DNA from: Halovivax gelatinilyticus
GTDB lineage: Archaea > Halobacteriota > Halobacteria > Halobacteriales > Natrialbaceae
Direction of reading: 5' to 3'
Assembly: GCF_024300625.1 (NCBI RefSeq)
Contig: NZ_CP101322.1
Location: forward strand, 3,051,992 to 3,115,991
Length of the DNA: 64,000 nucleotides
Shown piece after piece: positions 8,233 to 17,856 of the stretch (positions within the stretch are counted from its first letter, which is position 1; each line of letters opens with the position of its first letter). The notes under the pieces were generated by a model. It did not search any database. It was not told the DNA's origin and was given only the letters and a program-made list of their open reading frames with translations. The position numbers and the translations under genes were made by a program.

Positions 8233-8374
8233 GCTCGTCGCAATGTCGTGTGATGGTTAGACTCTTGCGCTCGACGCCGTTCCCAGCGGGTCGTCCTGTT
8301 CCCGTCGTCGGTCGACCCGCGTTCCGGGTACGCAAGCGACGGGCGGTACGGCAAAATACGGGTCGGCGTGCCGA

Positions 8375-9493
8375 TCAGCGGTGGATGGGTCTAGTTTCGC
8401 CCTCGGCGATCGGTTTCGCCAGTTCGACGATCTCCACCGGGTCTAGCGGCGCCGCTTCCCAGCTCGGCCGCCGGCGATCCGGCCCAGGGGGTTCGATCGC
8501 GTCGACGTACCGCCGGAGTTGCGATCGCTCGTCGGCCGCGTCGTACGCGAGAGAATTGTACCGAGCGTCGGCCCGGTACTGCTCGACCAGTCGATCGCCG
8601 GCCGCGAGGTACCGTTCGCGCAGGTCCACGTAGGTCGGCTCGACGCCGTTCGATTCGAGGACCTGAAAGAGCGTTTCGGCGACCGATCGGCTCATCCCCT
8701 CGAGGCCGGTTTCGCCGGCGACGGCGCGGTGGTCGTGCTCGTGCCGTCCGAGGTCGACCTGTGCGGTGTCGGCGAAGCCGGCGTGGGCGTACGCATCCCC
8801 GAGCGTTCCGACTTCGAGTCCCCACGAACGCGGCGGGCGCACCGTCCGTGCGAGCGCCTGGCTCATCGCGAACTCGCCAGCGAGGGCGTATCTGAACGAG
8901 TCGAGATACTCTATCACGTCTGAATCGTGCTCGTCGGCGAGCGCTCGAAGCAGCGGTGCGTACAGTAGCCGATAGAGTCGACCGTAGAGTTGGTCGTTCT
9001 CGACGCGTGCGTAGTAGCCCTTCGAGAACTCGTAACCCATCGAAAGCGGTGTGAGCAATCGCTCGACGTGGTGGCGGTCGTAGCTGGCGACGTCGGCATC
9101 GTGAACGACGATCGAGGCGGCCGCGTCGGCTGCCGGACCGAGGGCGAGCCAGACGTCGTGTCCCTTGCCGGCCTCGTCGTCGAGACCCACGTCTGCGAGT
9201 CGCCGTTCGACCGCCGGTGCGTTACACCACAGCGTCGTAAGTGGGAGGTCGAACGTACGGAGCCAGGCGTCGAACGCTTCGATCCGATCGGCCGGTGCGC
9301 GGACCGGAACGAACACCTCGGCGACGTCGACCCGTTCGAGCGTCGAGAGCACGCGCTCGGTGGCGAGACTCGCGTGCTCCCGATCGGTCATGGGTACGAC
9401 GACCGCCGTCTCGGCGAGCGTGCGGTCGATCGCCGGCGGCCCACGCCCGGTCAGGTCGTGAAGCGTCGTAATCCGTTCCTGGACGTACTCCAT
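8375..9493 (-). CDS. GpgS-like family 2/81 glycosyltransferase
   Basis: 372 residues. A GT-A fold is indicated by TAVVVPMTDRE at the start of the nucleotide domain and the metal-binding DxD-like IVVHDADVASYD around the middle. Then FSKGYYARVENDQLYGRLYRLL and EFAMSQALA, GLEVGTLGDAY resemble glucosyl-3-phosphoglycerate and mannosylglycerate synthases. These make compatible-solute glucosides; the actual donor and acceptor here are inferred only. I chose the ATG at 9493 because GTATTGA-type sequence near 9518-9524 sits at TATA distance; starts at 9517 (ATG) and 9529 (GTG) are alternatives. Confidence 0.75.
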   Translation of the reverse strand: MEYVQERITTLHDLTGRGPPAIDRTLAETAVVVPMTDREHASLATERVLSTLERVDVAEVFVPVRAPADRIEAFDAWLRTFDLPLTTLWCNAPAVERRLADVGLDDEAGKGHDVWLALGPAADAAASIVVHDADVASYDRHHVERLLTPLSMGYEFSKGYYARVENDQLYGRLYRLLYAPLLRALADEHDSDVIEYLDSFRYALAGEFAMSQALARTVRPPRSWGLEVGTLGDAYAHAGFADTAQVDLGRHEHDHRAVAGETGLEGMSRSVAETLFQVLESNGVEPTYVDLRERYLAAGDRLVEQYRADARYNSLAYDAADERSQLRRYVDAIEPPGPDRRRPSWEAAPLDPVEIVELAKPIAEGETRPIHR

Positions 9494-9559
9494 CGCCAGA
9501 GACTTCGGCTCCACCATCAATACATCCACGGATCTGTCTCGGTCGTTCGACGTCGGTTT

Positions 9560-11314
9560 TCACGTGCCGGTGTCTCCCACGATGTCGTCGACGTGGGCGG
9601 GTGGAGCGATCGGTCCCGGTTCGACGTCACCGCAGGCGTGTTCCGAGTGGCGCCGTTCGGTGCGTTCTCGGTGTTCGGGTGCGTCGATCGTCTCCATCGT
9701 GATCGACTCGCTGACCGAGTAAATGTTGATTCGGACGAGTTCGATCCCGTGTTCGTCTTCCCACGTCTCACAGAGGTGCTCGGCCAGCAGTTTCGGCGCT
9801 AGATCACCCTCGTCGTCGGCGCGCCTGATACTGTTCATATAAAAGCGCTGTCGGTACGTGTCGTGTTGTTTTTGCAGTTGCTCGTACGGTCGATCGTAGG
9901 TCAACGTTCGTCCGTCGTTGAACACGTCGATGTACTCGCCCTCTGCCGTTTCTGCTGGGAATACGTAGTAGCGATCCGTCGTCCGCGGGGTCGGTGCGAA
10001 GACGCTCCAGTCCGGTTGTTGGATGCCGAAACTCGCCTTGGTGTCCTGAACGGTCTCTTCCGTATCGAATACGGTTCGTTCGATCGGTCCGTCTGTCGCC
10101 CCGGCCAGAGCGAGGCCTGACGACAGCCAGATGATGGCCAATCCGATGACGACAACGCCGAGCGTGGCGGTGTACAACGACGCTTTCAGATCGCGGTGGA
10201 GATCGGAATCGAACGAGACGGTCGGAACGGCGCCCGCGAGTGCGACCCCGCGGGCCGACAGGCGATGCCGGAACTTGTCGGCGCGATCACGCAGGCCAAA
10301 CTTCGAGAGTACGGTCCTCGCGTCGGCCCAGAACGGCGCCTGCAAGAACAGGATTAGACCGGCCATCGCCACGTAGGCGAACGCACCGATACGGACGGTG
10401 AGAGCGAACGACGCGTGCCCGCCGACGAACACGAAGGCGATGAGGTACCTGACACGACCCGAAGCGAGCAACAGCAGCGGCGAGAGCAACATCATGTAGT
10501 ACCACATCGTCCCGCCGTAACCGATCAGCGTGGGAAATTGTCGCATGAAATCGCCGAGAAGAAACGTCATCTCGTCCAGACCGAAGACGAGCGGCGCGGC
10601 GTCGCCGCTTTGCCAGAGCCCCGTACTGTCGTTACGTTTGTGGAGCCCGTTTCGGAAATACATGTACACCATCTGGCCGAGTATCAGTGCCGAGGCGACG
10701 CTCACGATGGACGGTCGGGCCGGCCGGCGACGCTGTACTGCGTCGATCGAGAAGCGCTCGCCGAGCGGTAAGAATATGGCCCAGAAACAGAGCAGCCGAA
10801 ACAGGGTATCGGCGTACGAGAGGACGAGCGGGTTGTGATAGTCGAGCGAGATGACTCCGAGGAATGTCAGAACCATCGCGATCCGGGTCTTGAATCCGAC
10901 GATCAACTGGACGGCGATGAGTCCCTGGAGGACGAACAGGGCCGCGATGAGCGCGGGATCGGAGACGAAGTAGTACACGGAGAACGCGCCGTCCGGTGAG
11001 TACAGTTCCGCGAGCTCTTGTGTAACGACGCCATCGTCTGTGTAGTAGAACCCAAAGTTTCGCGACCTGAGGAGGAGATCGGCGATCACGAGCAGGCCGA
11101 TGGCGACTCGGAAGACGGCGAGCGACCGCGTGTCGATTCGTATTCGGTCTGTCACTCGTTCGTACCGCGACGCGTCGTTTCGACCGCCGAAGCTCTCGCG
11201 CGCATCGACGATACGGCGGCGAATCGACGTCGGGAGCGAGCCGATGGTGGACGTCTCGCCTGCCGTATCGGTTTCGGGTGACGATGGGTCGGGATCCGTT
11301 CCATCGCGGTCCAT
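9560..11314 (-). CDS. HTTM-domain membrane protein (vitamin K carboxylase-like)
   Basis: 584 residues. After about 60 acidic cytoplasmic residues comes IDTRSLAVFRVAIGLLVIADLL, the HTTM domain start, with RSRNFGFYYTDDGV and about eight to nine hydrophobic segments up to about residue 400. A soluble C-terminal domain of about 150 residues follows. HTTM domains are found in gamma-glutamyl carboxylase and in many uncharacterised prokaryotic membrane proteins; function here is unknown. A TATA-like AATTTTA near 11340-11346 predicts a leaderless transcript starting at this ATG. Confidence 0.8.
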   Translation of the reverse strand: MDRDGTDPDPSSPETDTAGETSTIGSLPTSIRRRIVDARESFGGRNDASRYERVTDRIRIDTRSLAVFRVAIGLLVIADLLLRSRNFGFYYTDDGVVTQELAELYSPDGAFSVYYFVSDPALIAALFVLQGLIAVQLIVGFKTRIAMVLTFLGVISLDYHNPLVLSYADTLFRLLCFWAIFLPLGERFSIDAVQRRRPARPSIVSVASALILGQMVYMYFRNGLHKRNDSTGLWQSGDAAPLVFGLDEMTFLLGDFMRQFPTLIGYGGTMWYYMMLLSPLLLLASGRVRYLIAFVFVGGHASFALTVRIGAFAYVAMAGLILFLQAPFWADARTVLSKFGLRDRADKFRHRLSARGVALAGAVPTVSFDSDLHRDLKASLYTATLGVVVIGLAIIWLSSGLALAGATDGPIERTVFDTEETVQDTKASFGIQQPDWSVFAPTPRTTDRYYVFPAETAEGEYIDVFNDGRTLTYDRPYEQLQKQHDTYRQRFYMNSIRRADDEGDLAPKLLAEHLCETWEDEHGIELVRINIYSVSESITMETIDAPEHRERTERRHSEHACGDVEPGPIAPPAHVDDIVGDTGT

Positions 11315-11407
11315 TATACGTAGTACGACGAACCGAGCCGTAAAATTTTTCTGATGTGCGTCACCGCGTGCAGTGGTGACTCACCGATCGGCGACGCCGT
11401 CGGTCGA

Positions 11408-12622
11408 TCACCGATTTACACCCGATGGGAACCGGCCGACGAGTGCGAGGATCGTAAGGACGGCCGTCAACGACCCGGTCGCAATCGCCATCCAGACGAA
11501 CACGGCGTCGAACGTGATTCCGGCGTCGACGAGCAACCCGACGAACACGCTGCCGACGGCCTGAATCGGCATCATCGTTCCGCTGAACGCCGCGTATCCG
11601 CTCCCTCGATACGTTTCCGGGAGCGAGGCGAGTATGTAGGTATCCGTCACCGGAAACAGGCAGTGGATGACGAATCCGAGCGCGGCGGAGACGGCGAGAA
11701 TCGCCAGATAGCCGCCGACCGCCACGAGCCCGCCCAGCGCGAGGACGAATCCGAACAAAATGGCGAGCAGCAGCGGGACGAACGGCAATCGATCCGCGAG
11801 CACGCCGGCGAACCAGAACGCGGGAACGCCCGTCGCGAAGACGACGGTGAGCGCCGTCCGTGCGCGCGTTTCGGATAGTCCCTTGGCCTCGACGAGGTAG
11901 GTGACGTAGAAGTTGAAGACCCCGTTCCAGACCATCCCGGCGAGTCCGACCACCGCGATACCCGCCAGTATCAATCGCCACTGCGAGCGAATCGCGGTTC
12001 GGAGATCGAGATCCAGCGAGCCGGTCGTCGTCGCCGCCGAGCGACGCGCGGCGATCGAAAACAGGATCGACGAACCGAGCGCGGCGATCCCGAGGAGGAC
12101 GAACAGCGCCCGCCACGGGGCGAACGGCCAGAGGGTGACCGCGAGGACGGCGCCGACGACTCCCGGGGCGACGACGGCAGCGAGTTGGCTCGCCGTCCCG
12201 TGGATACCGATCGCCCGGCCGACCTGTCCGGGATAGAGTTGCCCGATGAGCGGGCTCGCCGCGACGAAGTAGATGCCGCTTCCGACGCCCACGAGAACCG
12301 TCGCGCCCGCGAGTAGCCGAAAGGTTGGGGCACTCGCGGCGAGAAGTGACGATCCGGCGAGTACCAGACCCGACGCGAGGACGACTCGGTGTCTCGGATA
12401 CTTGGTGAGAAGGTATCCCGTCGGAAATCGGGGGGCCGCGCTGCCGATCCAGACCAGCGTGGCGAGCAGCCCGACCGCGCCCGCACTGACTCCGAACGTC
12501 GTACGGAACGGTTCCAACAGCGGGGCGTAGATGATTCGGGCGAAATTGACCAGGAAGACGAGGACGCAAAGCGACCCGAAGACGCCCGTACGGGGGCTAA
12601 TTCGTCCGCCTGGTGTATTCAT
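11408..12622 (-). CDS. MFS transporter
   Basis: 404 residues with about 12 hydrophobic helices and the major facilitator signature between helices 2 and 3 (FPTGYLLTKYPRHRVVLAS). The central loop is basic (SIAARRSAATTT) and cytoplasmic. Substrate cannot be read from sequence; the overall pattern is that of the nitrate/cyanate or NarK/CynX-like and general MFS_1 group. I chose the ATG at 12622; an upstream ATG-less extension to 12745 contains a basic 41-residue stretch that would cover the divergent promoter. It is divergent from the zinc-finger gene at 12724. Confidence 0.8.
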   Translation of the reverse strand: MNTPGGRISPRTGVFGSLCVLVFLVNFARIIYAPLLEPFRTTFGVSAGAVGLLATLVWIGSAAPRFPTGYLLTKYPRHRVVLASGLVLAGSSLLAASAPTFRLLAGATVLVGVGSGIYFVAASPLIGQLYPGQVGRAIGIHGTASQLAAVVAPGVVGAVLAVTLWPFAPWRALFVLLGIAALGSSILFSIAARRSAATTTGSLDLDLRTAIRSQWRLILAGIAVVGLAGMVWNGVFNFYVTYLVEAKGLSETRARTALTVVFATGVPAFWFAGVLADRLPFVPLLLAILFGFVLALGGLVAVGGYLAILAVSAALGFVIHCLFPVTDTYILASLPETYRGSGYAAFSGTMMPIQAVGSVFVGLLVDAGITFDAVFVWMAIATGSLTAVLTILALVGRFPSGVNR

Positions 12623-12723
12623 CACGAGTCGACCGACGGCCCTGGCCGTGTCAAACGTTTCGATCCGATATGTCTTTGAAGCGACACGGGTCTTTTTCTC
12701 CCCGTCCTTCGTAGCCCCGAAAC

Positions 12724-12894
12724 ATGAAATCCATCCGGAAGGCACTCCGCGAAGGCGAACTCGTCAAAGACACGTACGAGCGGGTCACCTGCGCCGAATG
12801 CGATAAATCGCTGAAGACGGAGAATGACCCCGACTCGATTACGACGATCCGTCGCTGTCCGGATTGTGGCTCGGAGTGGAAGGAGATTCGCTAG
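12724..12894 (+). CDS. HVO_0758-family zinc finger protein
   Basis: A 56-residue microprotein: MKSIRKALREGELVKDTYER, then CAEC, then CPDCGSEWKEIR at the end. The two C-x2-C pairs form one zinc site. It matches in layout the haloarchaeal HVO_0758 family of small zinc-finger proteins as I remember it. Homologous small zinc proteins in Haloferax influence stress and biofilm behaviour, but no specific role can be given here. It is transcribed alone, between divergent and convergent genes. Confidence 0.85.
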   Translation: MKSIRKALREGELVKDTYERVTCAECDKSLKTENDPDSITTIRRCPDCGSEWKEIR

Positions 12895-12974
12895 CCAAAA
12901 GCGGACAAATCACTGGCACAGTCCGTCGTCACAGCTGTATAGCGGCTGCGACAGCACGTTCGGTTGGGTAGTTG

Positions 12975-14180
12975 TTATCGCTCGCCGGCGAGGGCGGCAA
13001 AGAGTCTCGATTCGAACTCGTCCTTGCTCACGCCGTCCGACGGTCCGAGTCCGTTCATATGCTCGATCGAAAGCTGGCCGCCGCCCATCCGCGCGTGGCC
13101 GCCGGCCGACGCCATCGGGATGTCGCTGACGACGTGGCGCAACGTCTCGCCCATGTGAACGCGGTCGTCGCGTGAGCGACCCGAGAGGTGAAGCGTCCCC
13201 TTCGACTCGCCGAACACGACGACGGCCGTGACGCCTTCCAGGTGCATCAACTCGTCAGCCGCTTGCGGAATCGCATCGACGTTTTCGATCTCGCCGACGT
13301 CGCAGATCGCGAACGAACCGTTTACGCGTTTGTTCCGTATGGCATCCGCTTTCGTCTGCAACACCTCGTCTGCAACCTGCGGGTTGGCGATCCGGTCGAG
13401 TTCGGCCTCGTCGATGCCGTCGAACAGGAACGCGGCGGCGGCGAACTCAGCCGGTGTACAGCCTTTGGTTAGCTGGTTCGTGTCCGACTGTATACCGTAG
13501 AGCAGTCCCGTCGCGAGTTCTTTCGATACGATAGGCCCGCCGTTTCGATCGTCGTCTTCGATTTCGGTTTCGAGTCGTGCGCCGATTTCCTGGAAGTATT
13601 CGGCAACGATCGTGGCGGCGGCGCCGTACTCCGGACGGACGTCGGTAAACTGTGTTCCGGCCCCGTTTCCAGGGTGGTGATCGACGACGGCGATCGGTTC
13701 GACGTCCTGGGAACCCGTGAAGCCGCGGGCGGTGTTGTGATCGACCAGGACGATCGCATCAGTCGCGAGTTCGGCGGACGATTCGATCTTCTCGAGGTCG
13801 AGTTCGAGGACGGTTCGGAACGCCCGATTTTCCTGGTGACGAATCTGTCCGGGATACTGTAAGATGGCGTCCGTCTCGACGCTCTCGGCGAGGGCGGCGA
13901 TTCCCATCGCACAGGCCATGGCGTCCGGATCCGGATTCGGGTGCATCAATACCGTTACCTCGTCGTGGGCGGAGAGGACCCGCTTGAGTTGTGTGCCGGG
14001 CGGTCGGTTGACCCATCGGTAGAGCCACCAGCCACCCGTCGCGAGCAGAACGAACGCCAGGATTCCTGCAGAGAGAACCAGCGGATCGAGCGCGTGTACG
14101 AAATCGTATCCAATCTCCACCAGGAGCACCCACTGAACCGACGGATCACCGATGGTCCCCCCGGTGAACCGAGCGACCAT
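12975..14180 (-). CDS. Membrane-anchored DHH-family phosphoesterase
   Basis: 401 residues. One N-terminal transmembrane segment (LVLSAGILAFVLLATGGWWLY, about residues 35-55) leads into a DHH domain with HPNPDPDA, VDHN and VVDHHPGN, then DTNQLTKG. The C-terminal DHHA1 domain ends with AGGHARMGGG. The motifs are those of NrnA/cyclic-dinucleotide-type phosphodiesterases, which cut nanoRNA, pAp or linear dinucleotides with manganese. The membrane anchor is like GdpP, but there is no PAS or GGDEF domain. Substrate is not determined from sequence. Confidence 0.85.
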   Translation of the reverse strand: MVARFTGGTIGDPSVQWVLLVEIGYDFVHALDPLVLSAGILAFVLLATGGWWLYRWVNRPPGTQLKRVLSAHDEVTVLMHPNPDPDAMACAMGIAALAESVETDAILQYPGQIRHQENRAFRTVLELDLEKIESSAELATDAIVLVDHNTARGFTGSQDVEPIAVVDHHPGNGAGTQFTDVRPEYGAAATIVAEYFQEIGARLETEIEDDDRNGGPIVSKELATGLLYGIQSDTNQLTKGCTPAEFAAAAFLFDGIDEAELDRIANPQVADEVLQTKADAIRNKRVNGSFAICDVGEIENVDAIPQAADELMHLEGVTAVVVFGESKGTLHLSGRSRDDRVHMGETLRHVVSDIPMASAGGHARMGGGQLSIEHMNGLGPSDGVSKDEFESRLFAALAGER

Positions 14181-14401
14181 ACCCCACTGTTCAAGTCGGT
14201 CACTATGAAAGTTCCCCTTTGCTGGTCTGTTCAGCCAGGAGTATGGTGAAATATACGACCAGGCTCGCTCTACACCGTGAATTTCTACGATCGGCGTCGT
14301 TCGGACTCGCCCAGACCCGACGACATTTCAGTCTACACGGACCGGAATGTGGTCTCACACGACGATTCGCTCGATTGGTAGGCTCCGAGCGCCGAACGAA
14401 A

Positions 14402-15295
14402 TCAGTGATTGGCCACGTACGCCTTGATGGCGTCCTGATAGCCGGATCGATACGTCGGGTAGATCAGTTCGTAGCCCAGCGAGGCGAGCCGATCGTTCGC
14501 ACACCGTTTACTCGTCTCGATCCGACGCCGGGCCGGTTCCGAGAGTTCGCTGTCGGCGAGTCGCTCGGCTTTTGTGCGTTTTGGCGGCGAACTCCGCCCG
14601 CACTCCGCGGCGAGCCAGTCGGCGAACGCCCACTTCGATGCGGGTTCGTCGTCGACCACCTGGACCACGTCGGTACGAGCCGCGTCGGTTTCGAGAAGGT
14701 GTGCTACCGCTCCCGCGGCGTCGTCGCGGTGAATCATATTCAGATAGCCCTCGGTGACCGGACCGTCGAGATAGCGATCGAGACGGTATCGTCCGGGGCC
14801 GTAGAGACCGGCGAACCGAGCGACCGTTCCGTCGATGCCGTACTCGCGGTGAGCGTCGAGGGTGAGTTGCTCAGCCCGCGCGAGAACGGCGGTTTTTTCG
14901 GTCGTCGGATCGATCGGCGTCTCCTCGTCGACCCAGCCACCACCGTGATCCCCGTGGACGCCCGTCGACGAGGTGTATACGAGCCGATCCGGTGCGTTCT
15001 CACGGCCGCTGAAGTGGTCGAGCGTCGTTTCCAGGCCGTCGACGTAGATCTCCTTTGCGGCCGTCGCGCCACCGCCACCGCTGCTGGCTGCGAAGACGAC
15101 GGCGTCGACGTCCGGGACGGCGGCGAGCGAGTTTGGATCGGTCACGTCGCCGCGGATTCCGGAGAGCCCGCGTTCTTCGATCGTTTCGACGCCCGACTTC
15201 GACCGACGGACGCCCCAGACGCGGAGGTCACGTTGACGGAGCTGCCGGCCGAGTTCGAGTCCGACGTAGCCACACCCCAGAATGGCGATGCGCAT
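14402..15295 (-). CDS. NAD(P)-dependent epimerase/dehydratase (SDR)
   Basis: 297 residues of extended short-chain dehydrogenase type. The N-terminal IAILGCGYVGLELGRQL provides the GxGxxG dinucleotide site, VDAVVFAASSGGGG follows strand 4, and LVYTSSTGVHGDHGG precedes a later conserved region. The canonical YxxxK catalytic motif is not clear; AELTLDA and EYGIDGTVARFAGLYGPGRY are present instead. This fits the atypical SDR (YeeZ/TMR-like) branch, which often lacks dehydrogenase activity. Substrate is unknown. The gene stands alone and is divergent from purL. Confidence 0.75.
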   Translation of the reverse strand: MRIAILGCGYVGLELGRQLRQRDLRVWGVRRSKSGVETIEERGLSGIRGDVTDPNSLAAVPDVDAVVFAASSGGGGATAAKEIYVDGLETTLDHFSGRENAPDRLVYTSSTGVHGDHGGGWVDEETPIDPTTEKTAVLARAEQLTLDAHREYGIDGTVARFAGLYGPGRYRLDRYLDGPVTEGYLNMIHRDDAAGAVAHLLETDAARTDVVQVVDDEPASKWAFADWLAAECGRSSPPKRTKAERLADSELSEPARRRIETSKRCANDRLASLGYELIYPTYRSGYQDAIKAYVANH

Positions 15296-15446
15296 CGACG
15301 ACTACTCCGCGCCGACCGCGTAAAATCCCACCGACAGATCCGTCACCCGACGATCAGACTGCACACGACCGCTCGTCAGGTAGGGACCGTCCGTCGCCTC
15401 TCACACATAGAAACCCATTTACTGCGCGCCTCGCTCTCCTCACCTA

Positions 15447-17639
15447 ATGAGCCTTTCCGCGTCCGACCACGAACTCGTCGTGGAGGAACTCGGGCGAGAG
15501 CCGACGCCCGCCGAGTCGGCGCTGTTCGAGAACCTCTGGAGCGAACACTGCGCGTACCGATCGTCGCGACCACTGCTTTCGGCATTCGAGAGCGAAGGCG
15601 AGCAGGTAATCGTCGGACCTGGAGACGACGCCGCGGTCGTCGAGGTGCCGACCGCCTCCGATTCGGACCCGGTCTACGTTACGATGGGGATCGAGAGTCA
15701 CAATCACCCGTCGTACGTCGATCCGTTCGACGGCGCGGCGACCGGCGTCGGCGGGATCGTCAGGGACACGTTGTCGATGGGTGCCTACCCCATCGCCCTG
15801 GCGGATAGCCTCTACTTCGGCGACTTCGCGGACGATCACTCGAAGTACCTCTTCGAGGGCGTCGTCGAGGGGATCAGTCACTACGGTAACTGCATCGGCG
15901 TCCCGACGGTGACCGGCAGCGTGGATTTCCACCCCGAGTACGAGGGAAATCCGCTGGTAAACGTCGCGTGCGTCGGGCTGCTCGATCCCGATCGGCTGGT
16001 TACAGCAGAAGCTCAGCGACCGGGTAACAAACTCGTTCTCGTCGGTAACGCGACTGGACGCGACGGACTCGGCGGGGCGAGTTTCGCGAGCGAGGATCTA
16101 GACGAGGACGCCGAGACCGAAGATCGACCCGCCGTCCAGGTCGGCGACCCGTACGCGGAGAAGCTACTCATCGAAGCGAACGAAGTGTTGCTCGATGAGG
16201 ATCTGATCGAATCGGCACGCGACCTGGGGGCGGCCGGACTCGGTGGGGCGTCGAGCGAACTCGTCGCGAAAGGTGGCCTCGGGGCGGATATCGAACTCGA
16301 TCGGGTCCACCAGCGCGAACCGAACATGACGGGCCTCGAGATTCTGCTTGCGGAGTCCCAAGAACGAATGTGCTACGAAGTCCGCCCGGAGAATACAGAG
16401 CGGGTCGCGGAGATCGCCGAGCGATTCGACCTCGGCTGTTCGGTCATCGGCGACGTAACCGACGAGCGATACCGGTGTACGTTCGAGGGCGATACGATCG
16501 TCGACGTCGACGCGGAGTTCCTCGGTGAGGGTGCACCGATGAACGATCTACCCGCGACGGAACCGGATCTGCGGACTCGATCGCTCCCGACGTCACCGCC
16601 GGACGTAGACGAGGCGTTCGAAGCCGTCGTCGCGAGTCCGACCACCGCGTCGAAACGCTGGGTCTACCGCCAGTACGATCACGAAGTGGGAACGCGTACG
16701 GCGCTCGGTCCCGGCCACGACGCGGCCGTCGTCGCCCTCGACGAGGTAATTGCGGAGGCCTCGGTCTCGGGTAGGGGTTCGAGCGAGCCCGTCGGACTGG
16801 CGATTTCGAGCGGTGCCGACCCGAACTGGACGTCGGCCGCACCGTACGAGGGGGCGCGTGCGATCGCGCTCGAAAACGCGACGAACCTGGCGGCCGTCGG
16901 GGCGACCCCGCTCGCCGCGGTCGACTGTCTCAACGGCGGTAACCCGGAGAAGCCCGACGTGTACGGCGGATTCACGGCGATCGTCGACGGTCTCGCCGAG
17001 ATGTGTGAGACGCTATCGGTCCCGGTCGTCGGCGGGAACGTCTCGCTGTACAACGACTCGCCATCCGGGCCGATCCCGCCGACGCCGACGCTCGCGATGG
17101 TGGGAACGCGACCGGGTCTCGACGCACCAACGACGAAATTGGACCCGTCGGGCGAATTGCTCCTGCTCGGTATCGAATCCGAACCGGCGCTGGGTGGGTC
17201 CGTCTACCTCCAGGAGTTCGGTGGGTCGGATCGATTCCCGGAGATTCCGTCGGATCCGACGGCCGTCCTCGAGACGATCGCCCGGACCGCCCTCGACGAT
17301 TCGACGCGAGCGGTTCACGACGTCAGCCACGGCGGCCTGGCCGTCTCGTTGGCGGAGATGGTGACCGACGAGGTCGGACTCGACGCGGAGGTACCGATTC
17401 ACTCCGCCGATCTCGGGGTGGCAGGCGCGCTCTTCGACGAAACGCCCGGGCGAGTTCTCGTCCAGACGACCGATCCGGAATCGGTGCGTCAACGGGCGGC
17501 TGACGGCTGCTCGGTGACGACGATCGGATCGCCGACGGACGACGGCCGGCTCACCATCGAGGCTGGATCGGCGTCGCTCGAATACGCCGCCGCCGAGATT
17601 GGCGCGCTCCGGTCGACGATCACGGACGCACTCGAGTAA
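15447..17639 (+). CDS. purL: Phosphoribosylformylglycinamidine synthase II (PurL)
   Basis: 730 residues, the usual length of the small, archaeal/Gram-positive PurL that works with PurQ and PurS. It catalyses ATP-dependent conversion of FGAR to FGAM in purine synthesis. The start matches the family: ESALFENLWSEHCAYRSSRP. A glycine-rich metal/ATP site (GIESHNHPS), GGIVRDTLSMGAYPIAL and the second-half GGNVSLYN and SHGGLAVSLAEM are visible. PurQ and PurS are not in this window. The ATG at 15447 follows a 150-base gap shared with the divergent epimerase gene. Confidence 0.95.
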   Translation: MSLSASDHELVVEELGREPTPAESALFENLWSEHCAYRSSRPLLSAFESEGEQVIVGPGDDAAVVEVPTASDSDPVYVTMGIESHNHPSYVDPFDGAATGVGGIVRDTLSMGAYPIALADSLYFGDFADDHSKYLFEGVVEGISHYGNCIGVPTVTGSVDFHPEYEGNPLVNVACVGLLDPDRLVTAEAQRPGNKLVLVGNATGRDGLGGASFASEDLDEDAETEDRPAVQVGDPYAEKLLIEANEVLLDEDLIESARDLGAAGLGGASSELVAKGGLGADIELDRVHQREPNMTGLEILLAESQERMCYEVRPENTERVAEIAERFDLGCSVIGDVTDERYRCTFEGDTIVDVDAEFLGEGAPMNDLPATEPDLRTRSLPTSPPDVDEAFEAVVASPTTASKRWVYRQYDHEVGTRTALGPGHDAAVVALDEVIAEASVSGRGSSEPVGLAISSGADPNWTSAAPYEGARAIALENATNLAAVGATPLAAVDCLNGGNPEKPDVYGGFTAIVDGLAEMCETLSVPVVGGNVSLYNDSPSGPIPPTPTLAMVGTRPGLDAPTTKLDPSGELLLLGIESEPALGGSVYLQEFGGSDRFPEIPSDPTAVLETIARTALDDSTRAVHDVSHGGLAVSLAEMVTDEVGLDAEVPIHSADLGVAGALFDETPGRVLVQTTDPESVRQRAADGCSVTTIGSPTDDGRLTIEAGSASLEYAAAEIGALRSTITDALE

Positions 17640-17842
17640 CGCGGTTTAGACGGACGTAATCTCAGAGCCAGTCGATCAGTCGTCTCGGGCGTGACTGTCT
17701 CCGTCGCGTTCGAGCGTCGACGGGTTCTACCACCGTATACGTCCTTGTGCGTTCGCTCGATTCGAACGGTTGATCGACGCGCTGCCTAACGGATCCGCCG
17801 GTATCTTCTTGGTCGTTCGCTGTGAGGTTCAGGTAACTCGCT

Positions 17843-17847
17843 GGAGG
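17843..17847 (+). promoter_or_regulatory. Shine-Dalgarno site of the HalX regulator gene
   Basis: GGAGG ends ten bases before the ATG at 17857. It selects this start over the in-frame upstream start at 17770, which would add a 29-residue extension not seen in HalX regulators. Confidence 0.6.
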
Positions 17848-17856
17848 ATATCTATC

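Noticed and set aside
14219-15808. 529-codon plus-strand frame across the epimerase gene
   Set aside because: It is the antisense of the epimerase gene, continues into the start of purL in a wrong frame, and is extremely arginine-rich. This is the typical long antisense frame of GC-rich haloarchaeal DNA.
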